Shown: piece by piece, positions 22,133 to 33,291 of the stretch | Layout of the letters: each line of letters begins with the position of its first letter | How positions within the stretch are numbered: position 1 is the first letter of the stretch | DNA from: Corynespora cassiicola | Lineage: Eukaryota; Ascomycota; Dothideomycetes; Pleosporales; Corynesporascaceae | Length of the DNA: 64,000 nt | Reading direction: 5' to 3' | Assembly: GCA_022059125.1 (NCBI GenBank) | Contig: JAEUWY010000005.1 | Coordinates: forward strand, 4,836,001-4,900,000 | Translations under genes and position numbers: made by a program | Notes under the pieces: generated by a model | Seen by the model: the letters and a program-made list of their open reading frames with translations, nothing else | Databases searched by the model: none | What the model was told of the DNA's origin: nothing

Positions 22133-23494
22133 ATGAGACGTGTGCGTCACATTGTCGGGGCGACACTTCTCATGGTCATATGCTTTTACATCTTTTCAGA
22201 ACATCAAGATGAACTGTCAGAGTCCTACGGCACTTCCATCCTCGATGAGAAAGTCATTCCCCTGGCGGAATCTAAAGGCCCCGGACCAGCCTTGGGCGAT
22301 GAAAAAGTCTCGGACGATGTCGCACACACCGAGGTGATTCCATTGAGCGACTTGCCTCAAAGCGAGATATCTTCGCAGGATAATCTAGTGCCTGAGGGAG
22401 CGATCTCGTTGAACGACCCGTCAAAAGACGACCCTCAGATGGACCTAACGGCCTTGGACGATATTCCGCCATCGGTAGAATTTGGAGATGCACCATCTGG
22501 CAACCTGCAAGTACCTCCTTCACCAGCCAACACGCCACCCTTTGAGGCCGAATTTCTTTTCCAGCAAGACCTGGAACTCGACCTACCTGTCGAACTGCTT
22601 CGAGAGCTCAGCATTCATGCTCCCCGTAATCATCGCCCAGGAGTTCTTGGAACGAACGCATATGCGACCTTTATGGCCACCCGTAATCCTTCCGTGAAGG
22701 ATCCATATTTTCTGGCTATACATTCTCTTGTATATCGGGTTTTGTGGTCCCCTAGATCGCGTACGGAAAAGCATCCCTTTGTCGTTTTCGTAGGCGACTT
22801 CGTGACACAAGAGCAACGCGAACTCCTCTCGGGTGCTGGCGCTCTAGTGCGCGAATTAGCTCCACTAGAATGGACCCCCAAAGTCGAAGGGGTTCAACGC
22901 CGCTGGAAAGACCTTTTCGCAAAGCTCAACATGTGGAAAGAGACCGATTTCTCGCGTATCCTTTTCTTGGACGCCGATGCTTTTCCAGTTGCCAACATTG
23001 ATTCCATGTTCGATGCCGCACAAAGCCAAGACTGCATCGAATCGAGGCTGCAGCCGGATGATGCTCTCGTAGATGGAACACAAGTTTGCGAACCCTACGT
23101 GTTTGCTGGGGTACCACAGGATCCCTTCAACGAGACTGACGTAAACATCAACGTCGGAGGCATGGTCTTTGCGCCATCAGAGAGAATGCACCAGAGGCTA
23201 ATCCAGAACTATGTCAAAACCGACAACTACAATTCTCTCATGGCAGAGCAAGCCTTCTTGAATTGGCAATTCAACCAAAACGGCGCCTTTCCCGCAGGAA
23301 TACTGGAAAGGGAGTACAATGGATTCTTCCCACAGGAGAATGAAGAAGGACAGTTCAAGGTTGTTCATGAGAAGCTTTGGACTGAAGAGAGAAGCTGGAT
23401 GAAGGAAGAGTGGCATACACAGTGGCAAGAAATGCTCTTGTTTTACTCTAGCGAAGAATTCCTTGCACAGAGAAAATCACAAGAGATGCAATAA
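22133..23494 (+). CDS. GT8-like type II membrane glycosyltransferase
   Basis: Single exon, 453 aa from the MRRVRHIVGAT methionine; 25 upstream in-frame residues look like leader. A single membrane anchor (about residues 7-22) is followed by an acidic, proline-rich stem to about residue 150 and then a catalytic domain: TNAYATFMATRN, RWKDLFAKLNMW, FLDADAFPV (metal-binding D280 and D282), NINVGGMVFAPS and EQAFLNWQF. This order fits the glycogenin/GNT1-like GT8 group, which adds glucose, GlcNAc or similar sugars. Golgi location is inferred from the type II topology. Tandem with the acyltransferase. Sugar donor cannot be deduced. Confidence 0.82.
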   Translation: MRRVRHIVGATLLMVICFYIFSEHQDELSESYGTSILDEKVIPLAESKGPGPALGDEKVSDDVAHTEVIPLSDLPQSEISSQDNLVPEGAISLNDPSKDDPQMDLTALDDIPPSVEFGDAPSGNLQVPPSPANTPPFEAEFLFQQDLELDLPVELLRELSIHAPRNHRPGVLGTNAYATFMATRNPSVKDPYFLAIHSLVYRVLWSPRSRTEKHPFVVFVGDFVTQEQRELLSGAGALVRELAPLEWTPKVEGVQRRWKDLFAKLNMWKETDFSRILFLDADAFPVANIDSMFDAAQSQDCIESRLQPDDALVDGTQVCEPYVFAGVPQDPFNETDVNINVGGMVFAPSERMHQRLIQNYVKTDNYNSLMAEQAFLNWQFNQNGAFPAGILEREYNGFFPQENEEGQFKVVHEKLWTEERSWMKEEWHTQWQEMLLFYSSEEFLAQRKSQEMQ

Positions 23495-23795
23495 TGCGTT
23501 AATGAATCGAATATATAGTCACAATATCAATAGTGTTCTTCGTCCCCACGTCGCTTTTTCCGATACATTTACATTTCATTAATGCAAACGAGTACGCAAT
23601 AAAGTCCAACAGCTGCACATGCATGATGAGGGGCCATATACCCATCCTGCTGATTCAAAGACTCACAACTTGATACGTACCGCCTCTTGCTATTTTATGC
23701 GTTAAACTGGTAATCACTTCCGATTTCCTTACTGGCATGTAAACGTTGTTGTTTTACGTTCAATCTCTCCCTTGATCAGAGCATACAATCAATGG
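23495..23795. other. Convergent 3' flanks
   Basis: About 300 bp between the stops of the GT8-like gene and the CYP61-like gene. AT-rich, no gene. Confidence 0.6.
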
Positions 23796-25586
23796 CTAGA
23801 CTCGTCTTGAAAATACCAACGGGCACCCGTCCTAAGGTAGATATCAGCGTGATGTAAATAAGATCCAAATGATATGGTTCCTACCATGGGGAAGAGAGTG
23901 GCAAAAACGCGAATTTCCTCTGACTTGTCAGTAGCGTGGTGCTTCCAGTCAAGCTCTAGCGCGGCCTTCCCTATCATTCCCGCCATGGATAAGGGAACAT
24001 AGGTCCTCGCCAAGCAATCATGCGGCCCTGCACCGAAAACTAGCCAATTCTTGGTCTTTGACTCGGCATCGCCAGAGATCCACCTGTCAGGATCGAACGC
24101 GTCCGGATTAGGATAGACATTTGGATCATGCAAAGCTGGGTAGCATGATGGAACTATCAGGGATCCTTTAGGAACGGTATAGCCAGGCGTAACAGGGAAA
24201 TCCTTGGTAGCAAGATAGGGTACGAAGATGACTGGAGGCCTGTGGCGCAAGAGCTCCTTTATTACCGCATTGGTGTAGGTGAGGGATTCCAGAATTGCAA
24301 GATCAAAGGGCTTGCTTGGATCTCCGCCTCTTGCCGCTAGATTCTCTTCTCTTACCCGATCGAGTACATCGGGGCGTTGCGCCAGAATTTGAAATAACCA
24401 GATCGTAGCGCTACTGGATGCATCCTGTGAAGCAAAAAGGAATGTGAAGAGAGTTTCTGAAATCTCTTCATCGCTGAATTCGCGGATCATGTTCTTCGGT
24501 TTCTCCAAGTGCGTTTCTCCTGCGGCCAACTTATCGAGATAACTCTTGGATTCCATCATATGTAGGACCTGAAAAGAGTTAGAGACAAAAAACGTAGCAA
24601 CTGTGAGATATTATTACCCAGTGGTCTACTATGCATGTCGGAGTTCCACCTTTGGACATGTTCTCCCTGCATGCTGCGGCACACTTCGCAAATTCGGTGT
24701 GAACAGCGTCCGCTACCCGCTTCCCGAGCCAGGGTTTTGTGAAAGGAACGTATATTGAAAACGGAATGTTGACCAGCTCCAGGGCCTCTGTGACCAAATA
24801 AAAGTCCTGGGAGATCTTTTGAACTGCATCTTGTGATATATAGTCGCCGAAAAAGGTGCGGCAAGACAGAGCACAGTTGATGTCACGAAACAGGGTCATG
24901 AATGACTTTGGACGCCCCTGACTGTTTTTACTCACGGCAACAAACTTGTCAAAGTAGTCGTTCAGCACCTTCTCCTGTACTGGTAGATAGGTGGCCATGG
25001 CCTTGTTGGTGAACAGAGGAGCCAGTCCTCTACGGTACTCAGCATGCGCTCGACCCTGTAGAAAAACCCATGTATTTTTGCCCAAGATCTCTCTCGCAAT
25101 CGGCACAAGGCAAGGCTCAGCATATTTGGGAGACTTGAACACTTTGTGGGCTATGTCTCGATCGGAAGCGAGGACGACGAATCTGCCAATCTCAATCAGC
25201 ATGAGCGTTGTCCCAGAACCATAGGTATTGGTACTTGTGGAAAATTGATACGCAGCTGAGTGGACCGCTGGCCCATTGTGCAAGGTATGCCTCGAATTTG
25301 GGGAAAAGCGCCTGATGAAACGGTCCCGTGAGAGGGATTTTTAACGGAGGCCCGGCAATACCACCTTTTCTCCAGAGATACATGGCTGGGCATGTTTTTA
25401 GATTGATTTGACACTGTGACGGCTTGAGAGCTTCATACCTTGATCATAAATCAACACAACAGTCAAAAAGGTCAAAGCATATTGCCAGACCGACCAGCCT
25501 TCAAGTAGCTCAGGCATGGCATATCGCATCGGCTGATAAACCGAGAAGTTTTCGAAGTAAAAAGAGTTGAGCAGCGCTGAAGGCAT
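23796..25586 (-). CDS. CYP61 (ERG5-like) cytochrome P450, sterol C-22 desaturase type
   Basis: Five exons on the minus strand: 25586-25439, 25385-25235, 25182-24618, 24568-23885 and 23831-23796, 527 aa. The joined protein follows ERG5 along its length: GPLSCVSIFHK/FVVLAS, NTWVFLQGRAHAEYRRGL, FYLVTEALELVNIPF, FTFLFASQDASSSAT (I helix), an ExxR block IKELLRHRPPV and the heme loop FGAGPHDCLAR with C473, ending IRVFATLFPM/DGCPLVFSRR. An N-terminal anchor places it in the ER. ERG5 introduces the C-22 double bond of ergosterol. The heme loop departs from the usual FGxGPHxCxGQ form, so this is probably a paralog and not the housekeeping copy. It is divergent from a Zn2Cys6 regulator. Confidence 0.9.
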
Positions 25587-25861
25587 TCCGGTAATGTTTT
25601 CCCTCCTTGTGTCAAAAGGAGAGGGATTTCGACTGTTTTAATATAGGACATGTTGCATCGTCGTGGGATATGCAGTCTCTACATTAGGACTAGTCTCCGA
25701 GCAGTGCCAAGATGTCCGAGGATGCATCCTGCGGCGTCTAGTCCTTTTTTGGTACGAGCGTAATCAACTCCAACTTCGCCATGTCTTCATCCAATCTCTG
25801 CGTATTTTTGTGACTTGAGTCCTTGACATTCACAACCAGGAATTTCACTGACAGCATCAGA
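25587..25861. promoter_or_regulatory. Shared divergent promoter, CYP61-like / Zn2Cys6 regulator
   Basis: Only 275 bp separate the two start codons, so control of both genes sits here. It contains the palindromic CCG-N13-CGG element at 25716-25734. Confidence 0.65.
25716..25734. promoter_or_regulatory. Candidate Zn2Cys6 operator: CCG-N13-CGG on a perfect palindrome
   Basis: A perfect 12-bp palindrome AGGATGCATCCT (25719-25730) is framed by CCG on the left and CGG on the right. Zn2Cys6 dimers bind paired CGG triplets, and an everted pair beside a regulator gene is a natural autoregulatory site. Binding is an inference. Confidence 0.45.
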
Positions 25862-27461
25862 ATGCGCCAATCCCTTCGTCGGTCATGCGCTGCATGTGCC
25901 AGGTCAAAGCACAGCTGCGACCTTCGCACGCCCCGCTGCTCTCGGTGCATTAGGCGCACAGTCCAATGTGTCTACGCCAATGAGCCTTTGGGGCCACCGG
26001 CGTCGTCCCCATCAGCAGTTGATCGTCTGCTAGATGACTCGAATGCGCCTCCAACGTTATCTTGTCATCGTTTTGGATCGTTCGACCCCTTTGAGTCGTA
26101 CCCAAAAACTAGGCTTCGAAAGGAACACGTGCAGCGGCTCATTTATAACTGTAGGTCCAAGCTCGATCCATCTATTTCGTCGCAATTTGACCCGTCTCCT
26201 TTAGTTCTCAACAAAATCGCATTTCAGTATTATCCTCTCGACTTGGATGCAATGACAAATCCATTTTTGGTTTCTTGGTGGCCACTCGCTCTGGGTGATC
26301 CTGCCCTATTTCATGTTTCGTTACAGACAGCGTGCCTCGACGAAGAATTGATGGCCCAGAAAGGATTTCAGAGCTCTGATGTATTAATGGCCGATTCTGT
26401 AGCCCTGCTACGACGGAAAGTCGAAGATGTTTCGCTAGCCATCCAAGACGGGACCATGAACTCGGTGATTACATTGGCAACAATCGAAGTAAGATACACA
26501 TCTCTCGAGTCCAACCTGCTCAGGTTAAACTATCTGTGGATCTTCAATTAACATGCAAGTTCACCTAGTTCGGTAAGGGCAACGTTAAGATTAGCGAAAT
26601 GCACGTCGAGGGCGTAAAAAGATTAGTACATTTGAGAGGTGGCATCAATTCGGTCAGACAGACTAGCCCGCTTACGGCAAGAATGATAAGTTGGTAGGTT
26701 GATACCTAATCAGCCCCTGATTGGCTTGTGGGCGAATCATTGACGTAAGCTAAAGGGTATCGTTGCTCATTACGGGCTGCCCCCAGTTCCAGACGCAGGA
26801 TGACTGCGGCATGGGGGACGGCATTCCTCCCGTTCCCGAGTGGCAGGCTAGCTCGGACTATACCATTCACGATGTTCCCGAGATTTATGAGCTCAGGATT
26901 GATGCTGAAGTTCGCAATGTCTTTCAGCGTCTTCGCAATATCTTCCAGCTCTCCCAACATGCATACCTGTCAAACACCCGACTGCATGACCTCGCATGTT
27001 TCGTCATTCATCGACTTCTACTTTCAGTTCCTGATCCGGCGCTATCATTAACGTCAGTAAATACCGAACGAATGCGTTACGCAATCATCCTATACATGTT
27101 CATTGTCCACGGGCCAACCTATTACTCGCATACGACTATAATGGAAACAATAGTAACTCGATTGATGGATGTTATGAGATCATATGAGCTCGGTACGTAT
27201 GCATATACCTCCTTTGATGTTTGGCTCAGCATGGTGGGAACGGTCGCCTCGGCCGGTACGGTACACTACCGGTGGTTCCTAGAAAAGATGGAGATAATGG
27301 CCACATCTTTATGTTTATCCTGTTGGAAGGATGTTTTTTCTCATCTGAGCCATATCTTGTGGCTTGATTCGCGGAAATGTAGGGATCTTTTTCACTATCA
27401 TTGGGAGATCGTCCTGGACACAAACCACATACAGGGGTCGCAAGCTAAAGCAGGTCTGTAA
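25862..27461 (+). CDS. Zn2Cys6 transcription factor
   Basis: Three exons: 25862-26488, 26569-26693 and 26756-27461, 485 aa. Start is the MRQSLRRSC methionine; an upstream in-frame ATG (25823) would add 13 residues. The zinc cluster is CX2CX6CX6CX2CX6C (C9, C12, C19, C26, C29, C36). Later parts carry the fungal-specific regulator features YPLDLDAMTNPFLVSWWPLA, VHLRGGINSVRQTSPLTARM and, across intron 2, SWVSLLITGCPQFQTQDD. The intron-2 acceptor at 26755 is required because the nearest alternative breaks the frame. The last ~100 residues are less typical. Probable pathway regulator of the divergent P450 and perhaps of the MFS gene at 28.2 kb. Confidence 0.85.
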
Positions 27462-28165
27462 TTTATGCATGTAAAAAATGTAGCTTCTGCGCATTATTTG
27501 AAAGTAAAGAAGCGTCTTGGGAACGATCACTATATATTAAAACACTTTGCCTTGCAGTGCATTCCCCCTCTTCTACTCCTTACCATATATGACCATTGAG
27601 GTGGCCATGGCCTTGACGCATGACCTAGAGATTGCACTATACACTTGCGGCATATATAGATAGGTAGTGTGTTCTTTTCTCTAAAGATGCGTAGTGGGCT
27701 TTCCGGCTTCAAACTCCACCCCAGACTCTTGTAATTAGAGTTGGTCGCTAATTTACAAAGCTCGTGTATTAACATCACTAGTTCAGTGATGAAGGCAATC
27801 TTCTTAGAAGGAAATAAATAGTCCTTTAAGATCCTTTTAATGGTTTTTGGACTATTTGCAGCTATTAACAGCGTTTTGTGCGACCAAGGTTTTCTCCCCC
27901 TCCCCGCTCACGATGAAGATACTCCCCATCTACAAAAGTTCAATTACCTTTCCAAGCTAAGTAAGCATGAATTAGGGACATGAATACTCAACATGTTCGA
28001 AATTCAGATCAAGGTCTGGCCGTTGAGTTAATATCACACAAATGCCCTTTTTGTGATAGAATAAAAACCTCACGCACTGGTTGTGGTCAACTTAGACAAC
28101 ATCCTCCATGACTAGTCACGGAACGAAACCATTCCATACATATGATGAATAGCTATACGAGTAAA
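27462..28165. other. Intergenic, AT-leaning
   Basis: Convergent 3' flanks of the regulator and the second Dal5-type carrier. No gene seen. Confidence 0.6.
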
Positions 28166-29839
28166 TTAAACTTTTACCTCCTCTTCTACCTCTGGCATCG
28201 AGAATCCCAGCTCTTCTGTTTCCGGGTGCTTGCTCTCCCAGTACTTTAGCCCCAATTGGACCAATATGGCAACCACGGCCATGGCTGTGACCAATGGAAA
28301 GCCGATGGGATACTTTGGCGCATCAGAGACCCTCCAAGCACCAAGAGGAATTGTAGCATGCCCCACGTAAACAATTGTTACGGTCATGGCTATGATGATG
28401 GAGCGAGCCTCGGGTTCCTTGCGCATAAGCTCTGCCATCCATGCCATGAGTGAGGGGTTCCCGGCATTTGTCGAATAGGTGAGGAAATAAAATGCCATGA
28501 CAGCTCTCTCATTGGAAGGCCACGCGCACAACACGGCTAGAATAATAACATGAGCAGTGGTTGAGCCAATGCTGACTTGCCATCTCCAGTGTTTCCAGTC
28601 GGATAGGGCATTAAAACCAACGCTGGTGACGATTTGCAATGCATACCCTCCAATGGGTAATATGTTGACCTGATATGTACTGTACACGCGCTCACCAGCC
28701 GCATTCTTAATCGACTCGAGGTAGAGGACGAAGTAGGCGTTGGCTCGGTGCGACCACGCGGTAAGGGCGAATGCAAAGAGAAAAAAATACGTGACTGGGT
28801 GGACAATGATTTGGCGAAGCTTACGGCGAAGTATCGTGGCCGAGATGATTTGAGAAGTGTTTGCGCCGAAGCTGTTCATGCGTGCTCTTGCGAGACGTTT
28901 TTCATCTTCTGTGAGCCAGATGGCCCGGGTCATAGAAGGCGAGTCCGGTATGGTGATGAAACCCAACAGGCCCTGGCCTACTGTGACTGCGCCAGCAATG
29001 ATAAACAGCCATTGCCATCCACCGAGTCCGTGGACTCCGTTCATGTTGCGATACAAAGCGGCCTGGAGAGCGCCTAAAAACATGGCGCCTGCTACGTCAG
29101 AGACGTTAAAGCAAGCGAGGCGAAATGCGAGTTCCTTGGGTGTGTACCAATTGAAGATCAACGATACAACGGTAGGCCAGAAAGAGGCGGCTAGGGCACC
29201 CAAGAAGAAACGAAGCACAAAAATGGTACGTGCATTGGGAGCCTTGTAAGTGCTATGCAACGTTAGTATAAATGCTGAGAAACGCGTTTAGTCTGAGCCT
29301 ACAAAAGTACTATCAAGCCCCATGTAATCTCGCAGATGGGCAGGAATATCGAGGGTCTGATCTTAGTCTGAATAATCTGACCGGGAACTAAGAAGATTGC
29401 GTATCCAATGGAGAAGTAGGTGTTAAATTCAACAAGCTCATTGCCATTCAGATTGAGCGACTCGCGCATGCCTGAGACATAGGCCTGTGTTGTGGCGCTT
29501 TGGTCCATTTCCTACATGTCTCTTAGTGCGCCGCGCGATAGTAGACCGATAGAGTTTAATTGTTACCTTCATGATGCCCGCTAAGAACATCCAGGCCAGT
29601 AGCATGACATCAAGCTTGAAAAGGAGCACATGTCGTGTGTCGCGGAAGTAGGGAATTAATTTTGCGACGTATCGAAACACACCTGTTGGCTCTCGAGTAT
29701 CATCAATGTTGAATTCATCTCTTCGTGAAGCCTCCACAGTGGTGGTGTTCCAGCCCGCATCTTTCTCTTGAGCAAGCGAGTGGGAGCCATCTACATGACT
29801 GTCGTGATTGCGGATATTTTGTCTGTGGCTTTCTGCCAT
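28166..29839 (-). CDS. Dal5/allantoate-permease family MFS transporter
   Basis: Three exons on the minus strand: 29839-29567, 29511-29303 and 29252-28166, 522 aa. A ~65-residue hydrophilic N-terminus is followed by TM1 (LLFKLDVMLLAWMFLAGIMK), then QAYVSGMRESLNLNGNEL and FFLGALAASFWPTVVSLIFNWYTPKE, the layout of fungal ACS-family carriers (allantoate, pantothenate, vitamin H type). Twelve helices and an acidic tail (PEVEEEVKV). TM1 lacks the usual DRxNIGNA block, which is replaced by EMDQSATTQAYVSGM, so it belongs to the Fen2/Vht-like branch and not the Dal5 core branch. It lies 3' of the P450/regulator pair and may serve that module; this is inferred from position only. Confidence 0.85.
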
Positions 29840-31753
29840 GCTCGATGACAGACAGAAATTATCTCGCTCGAAAAGAAAAAATACAGGATAGGAACGATAT
29901 GTGCCTGAAGCTTTGCAGTTGATAGTTTTGGTGCGGCATCACAGCTTATCTAGTTGCAGCCGTTGAGATGACGCCATCATGGAGATGCGAATCGCCATTC
30001 GCTAGTTCCCAATGTATACATGTCCCTGCATTAGGCTGAATCCTGATACTACCTGCAAATGCTTTGCAGGGTAAAAGAGAAAAGAAAAAAGAAAGTAAAC
30101 GGCACAAGCGAGAGTTTCTACGCGTACACATGTTTACATGGTCCAATGTTCTGGTATTCGATAGGCAATCTTATCAGTATAATTCAAGTAGGGACATTTG
30201 AAACACGTGGATTTCGAGAAGCCATAGCTTTTTCTGATTTTGAAAATATTTTATGCCCACGCAATTGCATGACTGGTCCGGCTCGGTGGCTTCAGCTTAT
30301 CTACTAAGCATATTTCCCTCTTCGCTCTTTTCTCCCTGGGACCATGATTGAAAAAAGGTTAGGGTGATGAAGCGGGCGACAGCCACCGCCGCTCACGAAG
30401 CGCGAAGACTTTTTGCACGAATGAAGTTGAATGTTAACCGGTGGTGTAGTCGCGATGGGCTCACTCAAGCCGAGTCTTGCCACCACCTCCTCGAGCGAGC
30501 CCCCCAGTCAAGTGTTCCCTAAGGGCAACCAAGGCCGGTGAATCGCTCCGATAGACCCTGAGATAGAAGTACGCCATTGGTTAGAGTAGAACAGAATTTT
30601 TTTGCCATGCGTAAAGCTTGTAGAGCAACCTACGCATGGCGACGTGTCGTGCCTTGGGTAGCATGTCTGTCCACGTACGACAGCCCAAGGAACAAACACT
30701 TCCATCCCGCATGACTCCAAGACTATCCAGCTCTGTTATGATAGTATACAGTAGCGTGTGAGAGTCGAGTGAGAAGACGATAGGCCAGTACCGGGTACAA
30801 GAGGCTTCTGGAGGGCTGACGACGTGAGCAGGGGCAACGCGGCGCTGGATCAACCTCTTTTGAGCCGGTACGTATCCTCTTGCATGGCCTTATTTTTTCC
30901 TCGCGTACCTCGTACATTCTGCGCAAAGAACAAGGGTCCGATGAAAATTGCTGTGCGAAGAGAGCTTGCATAACGAAGGAATGCATCGGGGCGCGAAAAA
31001 GGCAAAGTGGGCTCGCTTGATGATAGCCGTCCTTGGCATGTGGCATCCATGTCTCTGGTCGGGACAAAGACGAGCATGGGACGGACAGGACGCTCCCGCG
31101 GCGACGCTCTCTAGTCTAGGGCAGTGCAAGAGCAACGGCAGGACAGCGGGCATCAGCAAGGCTGGTCGTGTAGCTCTTCTCTGCTCCCCTTTTGCATGCC
31201 GATTCCCATCGCACACCGCCCCGAGAGATTGGCGTCAGGCGCGCTAGAAGACGGACCGAATGTGCCGTGTCTTTGCAACGTATGGGCCCACATTGTGCCC
31301 ATCAACAACATCCGCTCGTTCATGTCGTCCATATGTCATGTTAAGGGTACCGCTGATCAGCACCCTTGTTCCTTGCTAGAGCACTCGTCGTAGGACTCGC
31401 TTCTGTCCCTCACAGTGGCTGCCCAATCATCCAGAGCCGGCCAGCCCCGTCGGCCGTTTCGAGGAGTTTTCCGCACACTCGTCATTCTTGTGACCGGCAC
31501 GTGCCTGCTGATAGAGGCAGTAGGGCCGTTTTGATCGTAGACGGGATGGTACTTGAAGATCCGAACGTCGCCATGCGCCGGAATCTCTCCATCATCTGCT
31601 CAGAACTTCACCCTACACCTGCGTTAATCTATTTCCGACCGCTATCGTCTGCCGTCTGGCTCGGCCCGCTTCCCTCTTTCCTTGCTATCCCCACCTATCG
31701 GATCCCTCGCCATCCATCAACCCGCCCGTTTCAGCCGGGGCACAGCGAACACC
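29840..31753. other. Long divergent intergenic region
   Basis: 1.9 kb between the MFS gene (minus) and the EthD-like gene (plus). Several ORFs of 60-150 codons overlap on both strands but none has family features or splice partners. No RNA gene recognised. Confidence 0.5.
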
Positions 31754-32498
31754 ATGGCCATTGTGCTCTGCGTATGGTCCAACGTGGACGGCGATGCCGC
31801 TCTCGAGTGGTATGAGAACGAGTACATCCCACTTGTAACCGAGCGCACCGCCAAGCATACGCTACACTGCGAAATTGCCCCTACCGGTTTGGAAGGCGAC
31901 GAGGCCGGCACATTAGATGCCCCCTGGAAACTATGCACCGTGTACGAGCTTCGGGACGACGTGACGACTGAGCAGCTCTACCAACAGTCAAATCACCCGC
32001 CGGACCAGTTGACCACAGGCCTGCTCAAGGAGGTGCGATGGGACGTGCGAACCTATGTTGAGCAGAGGCGATGGCAAGCCGAGGATTGGGACGGCAGCGG
32101 TAAGGCGTTCCTGTGCCATGCCCGAGCAGTTGGTTGACCTGGCAGATATCACAGCAGTCTGTAGTGTTGCTGTCATGGAATGGCGTGTCGCTCCCGATAG
32201 GCATGACGAAGTCATGCACTTCTACGTCAACGAGGCCGCTCCAACCATTGCCAGCTCTCCAGATGTGCTTCGCTTCCGCCTCCTCAAGCTTGAGACGGCT
32301 ACGGTGCGGGAGGGCCCGTCTACCACCACACTGGACAATGACACCCTGGACACGTATCTGACCTTGGTTGAACTTGAGTGCGAGGACTGGCCTTGGGATG
32401 TTGTCGTGGCCCTCGCAGAGAAGCCAAAATGGCGAGAGTTTTTTGACGGACAGGCAGTAGTGGTATGGTACTTGAAGACTTTAAATAAGACAGGATAG
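31754..32498 (+). CDS. Two-module EthD/dimeric alpha-beta-barrel-like protein
   Basis: Two exons, 31754-32099 and 32146-32498, 232 aa. The start ATG has a strong context (ACACCATGG). The 46-bp intron uses the acceptor at 32145; the nearer AG at 32129 would give a stop or the wrong frame. Each half has the beta-alpha-beta-beta-alpha-beta pattern of ferredoxin-like barrel proteins: AIVLCVWSNVDGDAALEWYENEYIPL in the first and VAVMEWRVAPDRHDEVMHFYVNEAAP in the second, each ending in an aromatic strand. Such proteins act as small hydrolases, cyclases or monooxygenases in aromatic or polyketide metabolism. Catalytic residues are not identifiable. No signal peptide. Confidence 0.7.
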
Positions 32499-33291
32499 CT
32501 AACAAAACAACAGAAGTGGAAAAGCAGTCACTATGAAGTGCGAGCAAACTATCCCGAGGGAGGTAGTAATGCAGAAAGCTCTAGTAGTAATAATACAAGT
32601 TAATAATACTCAATATATTTCATTGTACCTTCTAAATTTCTGTTTTGAACGCTTGATCATCCATGTTCAAAACTACAGCTCTATCTGAAAATAACTAACT
32701 TTAATGTATGCATCACTTAGTTGTTTATTTCTACTTTTATTATATTACAGTAGAGAGAGAAAAAAACTACTATAGAGGCTATAGTTCAAATACTTGCAGT
32801 ATTATTCGTTGCCTACGCCCTTATGTTTTCAAAAGGTGATGAATAAATCAGCAAAACATTATTTCGCTTTTACTTTAAGGCCTTTATTAACAATTGGGCG
32901 GGTAAATAAAAGAGCAATTAATTCTATATAAATAGGGAGAGTGACAGTTAGTGGAGACAGCGGCAAAAGGAAAGCCAGTCAGCTAAATATAGCAATGATG
33001 TTAGATCTAATAAAACTCGTCGTAAAAACTTATGCGAACAGTAAGATTTTCTCTGCCGACGCGGGAAAAGCAAGTATTGCTACTATGGTGAGGCCTTGAA
33101 GCGGCGTAGCAGCGGCGTAGCAGCGGCGCAGCATAGCGACTAAAGATTTGACGCAAGGGAGTGTCTTGAGGATATTGCCTAATCACGTCATTTGGCACAC
33201 CCCTCTCTTTATTGTTATATAAGTACTTAAATCTCATGATGAGAGTATTCCTCCCATCACACCCAACCCCAAGTTATCTAGCGAGGCAGAA
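32499..33291. repeat. AT-rich, RIP-like stretch
   Basis: Strongly AT- and TpA-rich over most of its length, with no ORF having family features. A small GC-rich tandem repeat interrupts it (33101-33133). Looks like a decayed repeat degraded by C-to-T change, but no transposon protein remnant can be read. Confidence 0.5.
33101..33133. repeat. 11-bp tandem repeat, three copies
   Basis: GCGGCGTAGCA occurs twice exactly and a third time with one change (GCGGCGCAGCA). It sits in otherwise AT-rich DNA. Confidence 0.7.

Noticed and set aside
31988..32145. Reading the EthD-like locus as two separate genes
   Set aside because: A 46-bp intron with good borders joins the frames and gives two matching modules.
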